From the NCBI GenBank assembly GCA_040757055.1, contig JBFLXY010000012.1, positions 1 through 64,000 on the forward strand: 64,000 nt of DNA. The letters are read 5' to 3'. Origin of the DNA: JAJZRJ01 sp040757055 (lineage in GTDB: Bacteria; Desulfobacterota; Desulfobulbia; Desulfobulbales; Desulfurivibrionaceae). Position 1 is the first letter of the stretch, and each line of letters starts with the position of its first letter. Of the stretch, positions 56,403-64,000 are shown piece after piece. The notes under the pieces were generated by a model. That model did no database searches, was not told where the DNA came from, and saw only the letters and a list, made by a program, of their open reading frames with translations. A program made the translations under genes and the position numbers.

Positions 56403-58802
56403 CTAGATTGCCGTGCGCAGCCGCTTGCTGTCGAGATCTTCCGCCAGCAGCATGAGTTGGATGAGCCGCACCGCGGTGGCAGGCGCCAGCCGGCCGCCCA
56501 GCAGTTCGTCCGTTGCCTGCCGCAAAAAGCCCCCACTCCCCTGCGGCCCGAGAATGGCGGCCACCTCGGTCCGTACCTCAAGGGCCAGCGGCATCTCGCC
56601 CGCCGCCATGCTCTCGATGTCCTCGGCCACGTACCGCCAGCCTTCAGCCATCTGCTCCTGCCGCAGCTCCTCCCGGTAATAGCGCTCCGCCGACAGATTG
56701 AAATCCCTGGCCGGCACGGACAGAGGGCTTCTGGCGCCGATTTTGGCGAGAATGCCGGCGGTCAGCCGCCCCTGGGCGCCGTACTGGCCCGGCTCCCGCA
56801 GCCGCAGTTCCAGGTCGGCCAGCAACTCCTCCAGACCAAAGGAGGCCACCAGGTCGCCTCCCTCTTCCCTGATAAACCGCAGCAGCGCGAGCCGGTACTC
56901 CTGATGCAGCACCCGGAGGTAGCCACCGTAGCGGCGACTGGGGCGGGTCCTGGCCGTCCGCTGAAGGATGGAGCGCAGCAGGCGGTTGGGGCTCTCCTTG
57001 TGCACGAAAAAGGTGGGAATGCCGATGGCGGTGCCGAAGAGCAGCTGGCGCCGCTCGCTTTCGACAAACGGCGTGTCGGGAATGTGCTGATGGGTGCATG
57101 CGCCGGCGGCAATGAGCTTGAAGGCCAGGGCGGTGAGCAGCATCTGCAGATCGGCGGCGCGGCCAAGATCGAGAGCGAACTGCTCAAACTGGGAATAATG
57201 GCGCGCCTCGAAGCCGGAAAAGCCCATGACCGCGAATTCCCGCAGCTTGTAAGGCAGATAGACCGACATCCGCCGGTCGAAAACGCCGAGGGTATCGAGA
57301 TCCTCCTTGAGGCGCCGGTCATTGCCGGGGCGGCCGTCCTGACTGGCGCTCTGCTCGGTGGAGAGCAGCGCCACCGGATAGTCGATGAGGCGGAAGTCTG
57401 GTACGAAATCCCCCTTGAAGCGGCAGAGACGGCCAAGCCAGTGATCGAGGAGCAACGGCCCGAAGGGCGTGACGGCGCGGCCGCAAAACTTGTTGGCCGC
57501 CTTTTTCTGCCACCGCCGCCAGAGCATGCGCAGATGGGTGTAGTCGAGTTCGTGGGGCAGGAAGCCCAGGGCCTGTTCGGGATGGAAATCCTCGAAGCCG
57601 AGGCGGTAAGGCGCGGCGCTGTATGTGCCGACAAAGAGCGGGAAGAAGTGTTCCATCACCTTGGCCACCAGGTCGCCCAGGTATTTCTCGTGGCGGGCAG
57701 TGAAGCCCGAAGCGGGATCGCGCAGCAGCCGGGACAGCTTGCGGCTGCCGATGCTGACGTGGGTGCCGTTGTTGGCCAGGCTGATGTTGGAGGTGTGGGG
57801 CAGCACCACCAGATTGTTGCCGATGATGCCCGCCTCGCGCATCTTCATCACCGCATTGAGATGGCTGCGGCTCAGCACCTGATGACAGAGGATCATGTAC
57901 TGGTGCTTGGCCTCGCCCTCGTCCCAGCCCGAAAGGCAGGGGCTCATGAAGAGGTCGCGGTAGAAGGCGTCGGAGATGCACTCGTTGAGATACCGCTGCC
58001 GCACCGGCGGGTGCGGCGAAAAGAAGACCGTGGCGTTCTGGCCGCGCCTGGCGAGTTCGAATTTTTCGTTGGCGTACATCACCAGGAGCTGGGTGAAGAA
58101 AAACCGCTTGGCCGTCTCCCGCGCCAGGGACCGGCCGTAACCGGTCTGCGGATGGAGGTGCACCACGTGAAAGGAAAAGGTCTCCGGCGAGGTGTTGTCG
58201 CTCAGGAGGTGAGCGAGCAGCCGGGTGCCGGTCCGCTCGATGGTCTCCCCGCCGCCGCCTTCGCCGACGACATCGGCCAGGGCCAGCTTGAGCAGATAGC
58301 TGATGGGAATCCGCAGATGTTGCTCGCCCCCCTCCTCGACGAAAAAACGACCGCTGTCGCCGCGTTCGGCGCTGGCCGGATTCTGCTTGTCCGCCTTGAG
58401 GTCGGCGGCCAGAATCCCCCGCGCCTTCTCGTGCAGCAGCCGCACGGGGAAGCGCACCCAGCTGTTCTCCCAGACCTGCTCGATATTGTCGGCGAGATAG
58501 CGATCCAGGTGGCGGCGCAACCGGGGCGAGGTTTCGCCGCGGCGGGCTCGCCGGATGATGTTGGCGTAATAGCTCGACTGCTCGATGATCCGTGGCAAGT
58601 CCACGGTTTCGCGGCGACCGGCCACCGCCACCTGCAACTCGTTTTCGCAGCCGGCCGTGGTATCCGCCCCGAAGAAGGGCAGGCTTGTCGGCTGTCCCGG
58701 ATCGAGTTCCAGCAGGGCAATGCATTCGCGTTCGGTGGGACGGGGCTCGCCCCCGGCATCGGCCGGCACGGGGGGGAAGGCGGCAAAGGAAAGTCGGCTC
58801 AC
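56403..58802 (-). CDS. Unassigned 799-residue cytosolic protein
   Basis: I do not recognise a family. The GTG start at 58802 has AGGAGG nine bases upstream, and a promoter lies about 70 bases further upstream. No signal peptide or clear membrane segment is seen. Notable stretches are FHVVHLHPQTGYGRSLARET, FFSPHPPVRQRYLNECISD, GIIGNNLVVLPHTSNISLAN and NGTHVSIGSRKLSRLL (mid-protein). A late segment reads FGTAIGIPTFFVHKESPNRL. Several Ser/His/Asn-rich blocks look enzyme-like. It ends nine bases before psd, so the two are probably co-transcribed. A link to phospholipid or lipoprotein metabolism is guessed only from the neighbours. Confidence 0.75.
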   Translation of the reverse strand: MSRLSFAAFPPVPADAGGEPRPTERECIALLELDPGQPTSLPFFGADTTAGCENELQVAVAGRRETVDLPRIIEQSSYYANIIRRARRGETSPRLRRHLDRYLADNIEQVWENSWVRFPVRLLHEKARGILAADLKADKQNPASAERGDSGRFFVEEGGEQHLRIPISYLLKLALADVVGEGGGGETIERTGTRLLAHLLSDNTSPETFSFHVVHLHPQTGYGRSLARETAKRFFFTQLLVMYANEKFELARRGQNATVFFSPHPPVRQRYLNECISDAFYRDLFMSPCLSGWDEGEAKHQYMILCHQVLSRSHLNAVMKMREAGIIGNNLVVLPHTSNISLANNGTHVSIGSRKLSRLLRDPASGFTARHEKYLGDLVAKVMEHFFPLFVGTYSAAPYRLGFEDFHPEQALGFLPHELDYTHLRMLWRRWQKKAANKFCGRAVTPFGPLLLDHWLGRLCRFKGDFVPDFRLIDYPVALLSTEQSASQDGRPGNDRRLKEDLDTLGVFDRRMSVYLPYKLREFAVMGFSGFEARHYSQFEQFALDLGRAADLQMLLTALAFKLIAAGACTHQHIPDTPFVESERRQLLFGTAIGIPTFFVHKESPNRLLRSILQRTARTRPSRRYGGYLRVLHQEYRLALLRFIREEGGDLVASFGLEELLADLELRLREPGQYGAQGRLTAGILAKIGARSPLSVPARDFNLSAERYYREELRQEQMAEGWRYVAEDIESMAAGEMPLALEVRTEVAAILGPQGSGGFLRQATDELLGGRLAPATAVRLIQLMLLAEDLDSKRLRTAI

Positions 58803-58867
58803 GGGCGGATACCTCCTGCGTGGTCGTTTCCTTACCCTTTACCCTCCCTGTGTGATGTTTCCGTTAA

Positions 58868-58896
58868 ATTACCGGCATGGTTGGGTTAACCGTCAA
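58868..58896 (-). promoter_or_regulatory. Promoter for the 799-residue protein / psd / Lgt-like cluster
   Basis: TTGACG (58896-58891) and GGTAAT (58873-58868) have a 17-base spacer on the minus strand. The gap 58803-59128 contains this promoter, the hairpin at 59061 and no supported gene. Confidence 0.55.
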
Positions 58897-59060
58897 CCCG
58901 GGCCGGCAAATCCAAGCGGTGCGCAGCATCGGCTGCTGCTCTGTGCGGATCGCGCAAAGGCCTCCCTTGGCGGCGCACGCCTTGCACACCACAGGCGCAC
59001 CACTCCGCCCTCTTTGGCACCTCTCATCGCAAAGCACAATCAGGGGATGGACTTCCGACA

Positions 59061-59088
59061 GCGCGGGCGAGCACCAACTCGCCCGCGC
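59061..59088. terminator. GC-rich hairpin downstream of the PhoH-family gene
   Basis: A perfect 11-base-pair stem (59061-59071 with 59078-59088) has a six-base loop, 41 bases past the leftward gene's stop. No T-run follows, so termination is uncertain. Confidence 0.4.
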
Positions 59089-59128
59089 GAACGCTCGCCC
59101 ATGGGAAATGACGGCGCCGAAAATTGCC

Positions 59129-60451
59129 CTACAACAGGTTGCTGGCCAGCTCGGCCAGTTCGGAGCGCTCACCCTTTTCGAGGTTGATGTGGGCGTAAAG
59201 CTTTTGTCCCTGCATCTTCTCGATGAGGTAGCTTAAGCCGTTGGAGTGGCTGTCCAGATACGGGTGGTCGATCTGGAAGATGTCGCCGGTGAAAACGATC
59301 TTGGTCCCTTCGCCGGCGCGGGTGATGATGGTCTTGATCTCGTGCGGCGTGAGGTTCTGGGCCTCATCGACGATGAAGAATATCTTCACCAGGGAGCGGC
59401 CGCGGATGTAGGCAAGCGGCGCGATCACCAGTTTCTTCTCCGCCAGCAGTTCGGTGATGCTGCGGCCATTCTTGCCCTCGTCGCCAAACTGCATGACGCC
59501 AAGGTTGTCGAAAAGCGGCTGCATGTAAGGTTCGAGCTTGGAATCCACGTCGCCGGGCAGATAGCCCAGGTCCTTGTTGGAGAGCGGCACCACTGGCCGG
59601 GCCATGAAAATCTGGCGATACTCCTTCTTGCGCTTCAAGGCCGCGGCCAGGGCCAGCAAGGTCTTGCCAGTACCGGCCTTGCCGGTGATGGTCACCAGTT
59701 GCACATCGGGGTTCAACAGGGCGTCGAGGGCAAAGGTCTGCTCGGCGTTCTTGGGGGTGACGCCGTAGGAGTTCTCCTTTTCCACCCGCCGGATGCGATG
59801 CCGCGCCGCATCATAAACCCCCAGCGCCGATTTGACGCCATTGCGCAGAATCATGTATTCGTTGGCCTTGAGTTGCTTGGCGATGGGCAGCTCGGCCGCA
59901 TCGCAGTCCGCGGTGCCGTTGAAGAGCTGGGCAAAGACCTGCTCCGGCACCTTTTCCTGGACACTGTGCCCCCGGTAGAGGGCTTCGACATCCTTGACAT
60001 GGTCGGTCTTGTAATCCTCGGCCAGGATGCCCACGGACTTGGCCTTCATCCGCAGGTTGACGTCCTTGGTCACCAGGATCACCGGACGCGCCCCATCTTC
60101 GCGGGCCAGATGATAGGCGATGTTCAAAATGTGGTGGTCGGTTTTCTGGGAAGAGAAATTGACCGCGAGATCGGGGTGCATGTCGCGGTCGAGCTTGATG
60201 CTCACCTTGCCCTTGCCGGTGCCGATGCGGACCCCGCCGTTGAAGAGCTTGTCGCCGCTTAAGGCATCGAGGGAGCGGGCGAATTCGCGGGCGTGAAAAT
60301 TGAGGGAGTCGTTGCCCTTCTTGAATTGATCGAGTTCTTCCAGGACCGGGATCGGGATGACCACATCATGTTCGTCGAACTGGTAGATGCAGGAACTGTC
60401 GTGCAGGATCACATTGGTATCCAGCACGAAAAGCTTCTTCCGTTTCCGCAT
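59129..60451 (-). CDS. PhoH-family ATPase with N-terminal PIN domain
   Basis: The 440-residue protein joins a PIN-like nuclease domain (about 1-135) to a PhoH ATPase domain. The PIN acidic residues are in LFVLDTNVILHDSS, PIPVLEELDQFK and ILVTKDVNLRMKA. The PhoH domain (about 225-440) has TITGKAGTGKTLLALAAAL (Walker A), IFFIVDEAQNLTPHEIKTIITRAG (Walker B) and KIVFTGDIFQIDHPYLD. This is the PhoH2 (YlaK-like) architecture, thought to be an RNA helicase/nuclease. Despite the name, no PHO box is seen here. Confidence 0.92.
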   Translation of the reverse strand: MRKRKKLFVLDTNVILHDSSCIYQFDEHDVVIPIPVLEELDQFKKGNDSLNFHAREFARSLDALSGDKLFNGGVRIGTGKGKVSIKLDRDMHPDLAVNFSSQKTDHHILNIAYHLAREDGARPVILVTKDVNLRMKAKSVGILAEDYKTDHVKDVEALYRGHSVQEKVPEQVFAQLFNGTADCDAAELPIAKQLKANEYMILRNGVKSALGVYDAARHRIRRVEKENSYGVTPKNAEQTFALDALLNPDVQLVTITGKAGTGKTLLALAAALKRKKEYRQIFMARPVVPLSNKDLGYLPGDVDSKLEPYMQPLFDNLGVMQFGDEGKNGRSITELLAEKKLVIAPLAYIRGRSLVKIFFIVDEAQNLTPHEIKTIITRAGEGTKIVFTGDIFQIDHPYLDSHSNGLSYLIEKMQGQKLYAHINLEKGERSELAELASNLL

Positions 60452-60569
60452 GGAGACTCCTTGACTGGTGGATGGGGGGAGGAAAAGCCAGAGGAAAGCG
60501 CATGGGACCGCATGAAAAAATTTTCGATGAAGCGCGCAAAATAATCAAGCGAAATAATCGTTCTCCCAC

Positions 60570-61616
60570 TCAGCGATTGGATGGCGACCAGGCAAGGGCA
60601 GGGATGTCCTGCCCGGCAGGCGCGATCCGGTAAAGATTTTCACAGAACTGGTCGGTGCAGGCCTCCCAGGAAAAGGCCAGCACCGACTGGCGGCAGCGGT
60701 TCGCGTCGAGGGTCAGGGCCCGGCGGGCGGCGCGGCCGAGATTTTCGTCCAGATAGCCGTTCACCCCCTCCCGCACCACCTGCCGCGGCCCGGTGACCGG
60801 ATAGGCCGCCACCGGCACCCCGCAGGCCAGTGCCTCCAACAGCACAACCCCGAAAGTATCGGTCCGGCTGGGAAAGACGAAAAGATCGGCGGCGGCCAGA
60901 TGGCGGGCAAGCTCTTCGCCACGTTTCGTGCCGACAAAACGCACCGCCGGATAGCGGCGTTCAAGCCCCTCCCGCGCCGGGCCGTCGCCCACCACGTATT
61001 TCGTGCCCGGCAGCTCAAGGCGCAGAAAGGCCTCGATGTTCTTCTCCACCGCCACCCGCCCCATGTACATGGCAATGGGACGGGCACCGGACAGAAAATC
61101 TTTGTCCCGCGGCCTGAAAAGTTCGGTATCCACCCCGCGCGACCAGCGGCAGAGGTGGCCAAAGCCGCGGGCCGCCAATTCCTGATGCAGATCGTCGGTG
61201 GCCACCATGGTGCGCACCGCCGGCGCATGGAAACGCCGGACCACCCGGTAGAGAAGGGAGAGCGGCAGCGGCAGCCGCAACTGCACATATTCCGGGAAGC
61301 GGGTATGATAGGCGGTGGTGAAACCAAGGCCCTGCCGGAGGCAAAAGGCACGGGCGGCCCAACCGAGCGGCCCCTCGGTGGCGATATGAATCGAATCGGG
61401 CCGGAAGGCGGTAAGACGCCGGTGCACCTCGCGGCCCGGGAAAAGGGCCAGCGGAATCCCCGGATAGGAGGGACAGGGTACGGTACGGAACTCCGCGGGG
61501 GTCACCGTCAGTACCTCCTGGCCACGCTGGCGCAGCCTGGAGACGGTTTCGCTGTAGGTGGTCACCACCCCGCTAACTTGCGGGTGCCAGGCGTCGGTCA
61601 CGATAGCAATGCGCAT
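60570..61616 (-). CDS. Glycosyltransferase family 4 protein
   Basis: This GT-B fold enzyme uses a nucleotide sugar to glycosylate a lipid or polysaccharide acceptor. MRIAIVTDAWHPQVSGVVTTY is the N-domain start with the acceptor loop. IAMYMGRVAVEKNIEAFL and FVGTKRGEELARHLAAADLF lead to VFPSRTDTFGVVLLEALACGVPVAA, the donor-binding block of the PimB/SqdX-like subgroup. AGGAGG precedes the ATG at 61616. It overlaps the LpxH-like gene by 44 bases, so they are coupled. The overlap suggests both act in envelope lipid synthesis. Length is 348 residues. Confidence 0.9.
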   Translation of the reverse strand: MRIAIVTDAWHPQVSGVVTTYSETVSRLRQRGQEVLTVTPAEFRTVPCPSYPGIPLALFPGREVHRRLTAFRPDSIHIATEGPLGWAARAFCLRQGLGFTTAYHTRFPEYVQLRLPLPLSLLYRVVRRFHAPAVRTMVATDDLHQELAARGFGHLCRWSRGVDTELFRPRDKDFLSGARPIAMYMGRVAVEKNIEAFLRLELPGTKYVVGDGPAREGLERRYPAVRFVGTKRGEELARHLAAADLFVFPSRTDTFGVVLLEALACGVPVAAYPVTGPRQVVREGVNGYLDENLGRAARRALTLDANRCRQSVLAFSWEACTDQFCENLYRIAPAGQDIPALAWSPSNR

Positions 61617-62403
61617 GGGCCTCCTGGGCTGCGAAATGGGCCTGCTCGTCAAAAACCAGGGTATGCTGCTCCGCCCAATGGATGATCTGCAGGGTGCCGT
61701 CGAAATTTTCCACCAGCGCCGTGCAGCTCTCCACCCAGTCGCCGGTATTGGTGTAGATCACCCCGCCAACCTCTTCATAGGAGGCGTGATGGACATGGCC
61801 GCAGATCAGGCCGTCCACCTCGCGTCGCCTCGCCTCGGCAGCGATCTCCTGCTTGAAACTGCCGAGGAAGTTGACCACCTCCTTGACCTGATGCTTGAGA
61901 AAGGCGGAGAGCGACCAGTAGCCCAATCCCAGCTTGCGGCGGCAGAGGCTGACGTAGCGGTTCAGCCGCAGCAGAAATTCGTAGGCTTTGCTGCCCAGCC
62001 TGGCCAGCCAGCCGCTGTAAGTGGAAACCGGATCGAATTCGTCGCCGTGCAGCACCAGAAAACGGCGGCCGTCAGCGGTGCGGTGGATCGCCTCGGCCAC
62101 CAGATGCACACCCCTGACGTCGGTGGGGGCATGGCGCCGCAGCATGCCATCGTGGTTGCCGGGAATGTAGAAGACCTTGGTGCCGTTGCGGCACCTGGCA
62201 AAAATCAGATCAATGATCCGGTCATTGACTGCCGGCCAGTGCCAGTCGCTGTTCACCAGCCAGAGATCGAAGATGTCGCCCACCAGATAGAGATATTCGG
62301 CTTCATGGTGCCGGAGAAAATCAAAAAGATAGGCGCTGTTGGTGTTGCGGGAGCCGAGATGGAGGTCGGAAAGCCAGATGGTGCGATAGGATGTCTGTTG
62401 CAT
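61573..62403 (-). CDS. LpxH-like metallophosphoesterase (UDP-2,3-diacylglucosamine diphosphatase type)
   Basis: LpxH cleaves UDP-2,3-diacylglucosamine to lipid X in lipid A synthesis. The 276-residue protein has the calcineurin-type metal motifs WLSDLHLGSRNTN, LVGDIFDLW, IPGNHDG, LHGDEFD and GHVHHASYE. The length and the insertion after residue 130 (WLARLGSKAYEFLLRLNRYV) match a distinct LpxH-like group common in delta-proteobacteria rather than E. coli LpxH. The ATG at 62403 is chosen; a GTG six bases upstream is also in frame. Confidence 0.88.
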   Translation of the reverse strand: MQQTSYRTIWLSDLHLGSRNTNSAYLFDFLRHHEAEYLYLVGDIFDLWLVNSDWHWPAVNDRIIDLIFARCRNGTKVFYIPGNHDGMLRRHAPTDVRGVHLVAEAIHRTADGRRFLVLHGDEFDPVSTYSGWLARLGSKAYEFLLRLNRYVSLCRRKLGLGYWSLSAFLKHQVKEVVNFLGSFKQEIAAEARRREVDGLICGHVHHASYEEVGGVIYTNTGDWVESCTALVENFDGTLQIIHWAEQHTLVFDEQAHFAAQEAHAHCYRDRRLAPAS

Positions 62404-62522
62404 GCCCACCGGATTGCTGAGGTTTGACTCAGCATGGCGGATGGATGTTCATCCGGGGTCATGGTTCGGTTATTTTTTGATTACGCCCGCCGGCCGAAGC
62501 CACCTCGGCTGGCGGGGCCGCA

Positions 62523-63734
62523 TCATGCCTTCGTCGCGGCCTTCAGTGCCTTGACCTTGTCGGTCACTTCCCATGGCAGACCGATATCCATGCGGCCGAC
62601 CTGGCCGTAGGCGGCCAGCTTCTTATAAAAGCCGCCCTTGATGCTCCCCGGCAGGTGGCGGAGCTTGAACTGCTTCATGATGGCGGCGGGCCGAAAATCG
62701 AAATGTTCGGTGACCAGCCGGTAGATCTCCTTGCCGGGGATCTTTTCGGTGCCGAAGGTCTCGACGTAGATGCTCACCGGCTGGGAGAGTCCTACCGAAT
62801 AGCTGACCTGCAACTCGCATTCGTCCGCCAGCCCGGCGGCAACGATATTTTTTGCGGCGTAGCGGGCGGCATAAGTGCCGATGCGGTCGATGCGGCGGGG
62901 CGCCTTGCCGCTCAAGGCCGAACCGCTGTGGCGGGCATACTCGCCATAGGTGTCGATGGCGGTCTTGCGCCCGGTCAGTCCGGAATGCACCACCGGTCCG
63001 CAGCCCTGGGCCGCATCCTGCAGGGCGATGTAGATCCGGGTCTTGTCGTCCGGCACGATGGCTTCACCATGAAAGCTTGGCAGGATCACCTTGTCGCGGA
63101 TCTCCTCCTGCATTTTTTTGCTCTCCCACCCCGATCCCGCCGTAAGCCCGTGGCAGCAGACGTGCAGGGAGATGCCGTGGATGCGGGCCGGCCGGCCATC
63201 CCGGTACTCCACAGCCACCTGGGTCTTGCCATCGGGTGCGAGATCCGGCAGCACGGTGGTGAAACGCACGGCAGTCAACCGCCGCGCCAGCTTGTGGGCC
63301 AGCCAGATGGACATCGGCATGAAGGCCGGGGTCTGGTTGCAGGCAAAGCCGAAGGCGTTGACCTGGTTGCGCACCTTGATCTGGCTCAACTCCTGGTCGC
63401 TCATCTCCATTTCCCGGAAGCGATAGCGCTCCTCCAGCGGCGACTCCCGGAAACTGGTGAGGATGGTGCGCTTCTTGCCGCTGAACGGCTCCTCGTTGTA
63501 GCCGACCTGGGCGATGACCTCGCGGGCGACATGGGGAATGTCCACCGTGGCGGTGGCGGCGAACTGGGCGGCGATGAAGACGATGGACTGGGCAATGGCG
63601 CATTCCGCCTCGATAAAGGCGTAGGGGTCCTGCTGCAGAAAATGATCGACCACCGCATCGCAGATCTGGTCGCAGAGCTTGTCCGGATGGCCTTCGGTGA
63701 CTGACTCCGAGGTGAAGATGAAATCCTTTTTCAT
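62523..63734 (-). CDS. metK: Divergent methionine adenosyltransferase
   Basis: The enzyme makes S-adenosylmethionine from methionine and ATP. FTSESVTEGHPDKLCDQICDAVVD is the unmistakable N-terminal MetK motif. The usual GYACDETPELMP segment reads GFACNQTPAFMP, and the usual GGPxGDAGLTGRKIIVDTYGG reads GCGPVVHSGLTGRKTAIDTYG. YAARYAAKNIVAAGLADECE and PVSIYVETFGT are retained. The protein is 403 residues long, the usual size. The altered Asp residues normally bind metal/ATP phosphates, so this may be a distinct MetK class. It overlaps the upstream P-type ATPase gene (ATGA). Confidence 0.85.
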   Translation of the reverse strand: MKKDFIFTSESVTEGHPDKLCDQICDAVVDHFLQQDPYAFIEAECAIAQSIVFIAAQFAATATVDIPHVAREVIAQVGYNEEPFSGKKRTILTSFRESPLEERYRFREMEMSDQELSQIKVRNQVNAFGFACNQTPAFMPMSIWLAHKLARRLTAVRFTTVLPDLAPDGKTQVAVEYRDGRPARIHGISLHVCCHGLTAGSGWESKKMQEEIRDKVILPSFHGEAIVPDDKTRIYIALQDAAQGCGPVVHSGLTGRKTAIDTYGEYARHSGSALSGKAPRRIDRIGTYAARYAAKNIVAAGLADECELQVSYSVGLSQPVSIYVETFGTEKIPGKEIYRLVTEHFDFRPAAIMKQFKLRHLPGSIKGGFYKKLAAYGQVGRMDIGLPWEVTDKVKALKAATKA

Positions 63735-64000
63735 GGCCTTCTCCCCTTTCTCTCTTTTTTGATGGTTTCATTGACCAGCAGCGGCACGGCGGAGGTGCCG
63801 CCGATGACCAGCATGTCACCGGGGCCGATGGCGGTGATGCCGAGCAGCGAACGCAATCCCGGCACCACCATGGCCAGGGCCTGCAGGGCAAAGGTGCCGC
63901 CCAGGGCGGCGGTGAGATAGCGGTTGGGCGGCAGCCCCTGGCGGTCGAAAATGGTGTGGCTTTCCGACCGGCAACTTAAAGTGTGCAGCAGCTGGCCGAT
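63731..64000 (-). CDS. C-terminal end of a cation-transporting P-type ATPase, partial
   Basis: The last 89 codons before a stop at 63731 are visible; the gene begins beyond the right edge. The sequence QLLHTLSCRSESHTIF, then LPPNRYLTAALGGTFALQAL and GPGDMLVIGGTSAVPLLVNE, matches the Cation_ATPase_C region of calcium/magnesium-type (P2) ATPases, with two visible transmembrane helices. The stop overlaps the metK start. Confidence 0.8.
   Translation of the reverse strand: MGQLLHTLSCRSESHTIFDRQGLPPNRYLTAALGGTFALQALAMVVPGLRSLLGITAIGPGDMLVIGGTSAVPLLVNETIKKERKGRRP

Noticed and set aside
56367..58889. Open frame of about 840 codons antisense to the unassigned 799-residue gene
   Set aside because: Because the sense gene is also unassigned I compared both. 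The minus-strand frame has a good Shine-Dalgarno, promoter, tight spacing to psd and a normal amino-acid composition; the plus-strand frame has none of these.
58803..59128. Possible structured RNA in the gap between the 799-residue gene and the PhoH-family gene
   Set aside because: Only one simple hairpin and a promoter can be supported; no tRNA, RNase P, 6S or tmRNA features are seen.

Overview
The window is 64 kb of densely coding, high-GC chromosome from a Gram-negative bacterium. Evidence for an outer membrane includes a trimeric-type porin, an LpxH-like enzyme and a phosphatidylserine decarboxylase. Several features point to an anaerobic or respiratory Desulfobacterota relative, perhaps Desulfobulbales-like: a hemA-ccsA-siroheme cluster, an atpZ-atpI-atpB-atpE cluster without F1 genes and with a c subunit that starts with a signal-peptide-like segment, a rubredoxin, a UbiD-family decarboxylase, a chemoreceptor carrying a c-type heme motif, and many PilZ, HDOD and GGDEF/EAL proteins. 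This placement is inference from gene content. I saw no rRNA, tRNA, CRISPR array, integrase or intact insertion sequence.

Layout. Positions 1-4.0 kb hold the start of a histone-like gene, a dihydrouridine synthase, an RluA-type pseudouridine synthase and a DEAD-box helicase, all on the minus strand. From 4.4 to 13.1 kb come an OFA-type transporter, a heme-motif chemoreceptor, a 520-base AT-richer gap with a candidate sigma-54 small RNA, PilZ and cNMP-binding proteins, bioA-hpt and a rubredoxin. From 13.2 to 18.5 kb is the classic rpmH-rnpA-yidD-yidC-jag-mnmE block, transcribed leftwards from a near-consensus promoter. From 18.5 to 21.9 kb is a tetrapyrrole/cytochrome cluster (metal-dependent hydrolase, siroheme synthase, ccsA, hemA). 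From 22.1 to 31.0 kb are a YjbQ protein, a UbiD decarboxylase, rluB, an HU/IHF protein, rimO, the F0 genes and hemL.

The stretch 31.1-45.1 kb is signalling-rich. It has a receiver protein, a histidine kinase / response regulator / small protein / PilB-like ATPase operon, a PilZ / ribbon-helix-helix / zinc-ribbon ParA operon, phoR, an EAL-CBS-GGDEF protein, and a second chemoreceptor with a small six-cysteine protein. From 45.4 to 54.1 kb is a phosphate-starvation regulon: a porin divergent from pstS-pstC-pstA-pstB-phoU-phoB. phoR lies separately at 39.1 kb behind a PHO-box-like repeat. From 54.2 to 58.8 kb is a lipid-linked cluster (Lgt-like membrane protein, phosphatidylserine decarboxylase, and a 799-residue protein I cannot assign), with a 149-bp MITE-like element inserted between the first two. 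The window ends with a PhoH-family ATPase, an LpxH-like phosphoesterase, a glycosyltransferase, a divergent methionine adenosyltransferase and the C-terminus of a P-type ATPase.

For novelty the best leads are the sigma-54 small RNA with an anti-Shine-Dalgarno core, the kinase-receiver-small protein-PilB operon, the PilZ-RHH-ParA operon, the unassigned 799-residue protein beside psd, the MITE, and the non-canonical MetK.
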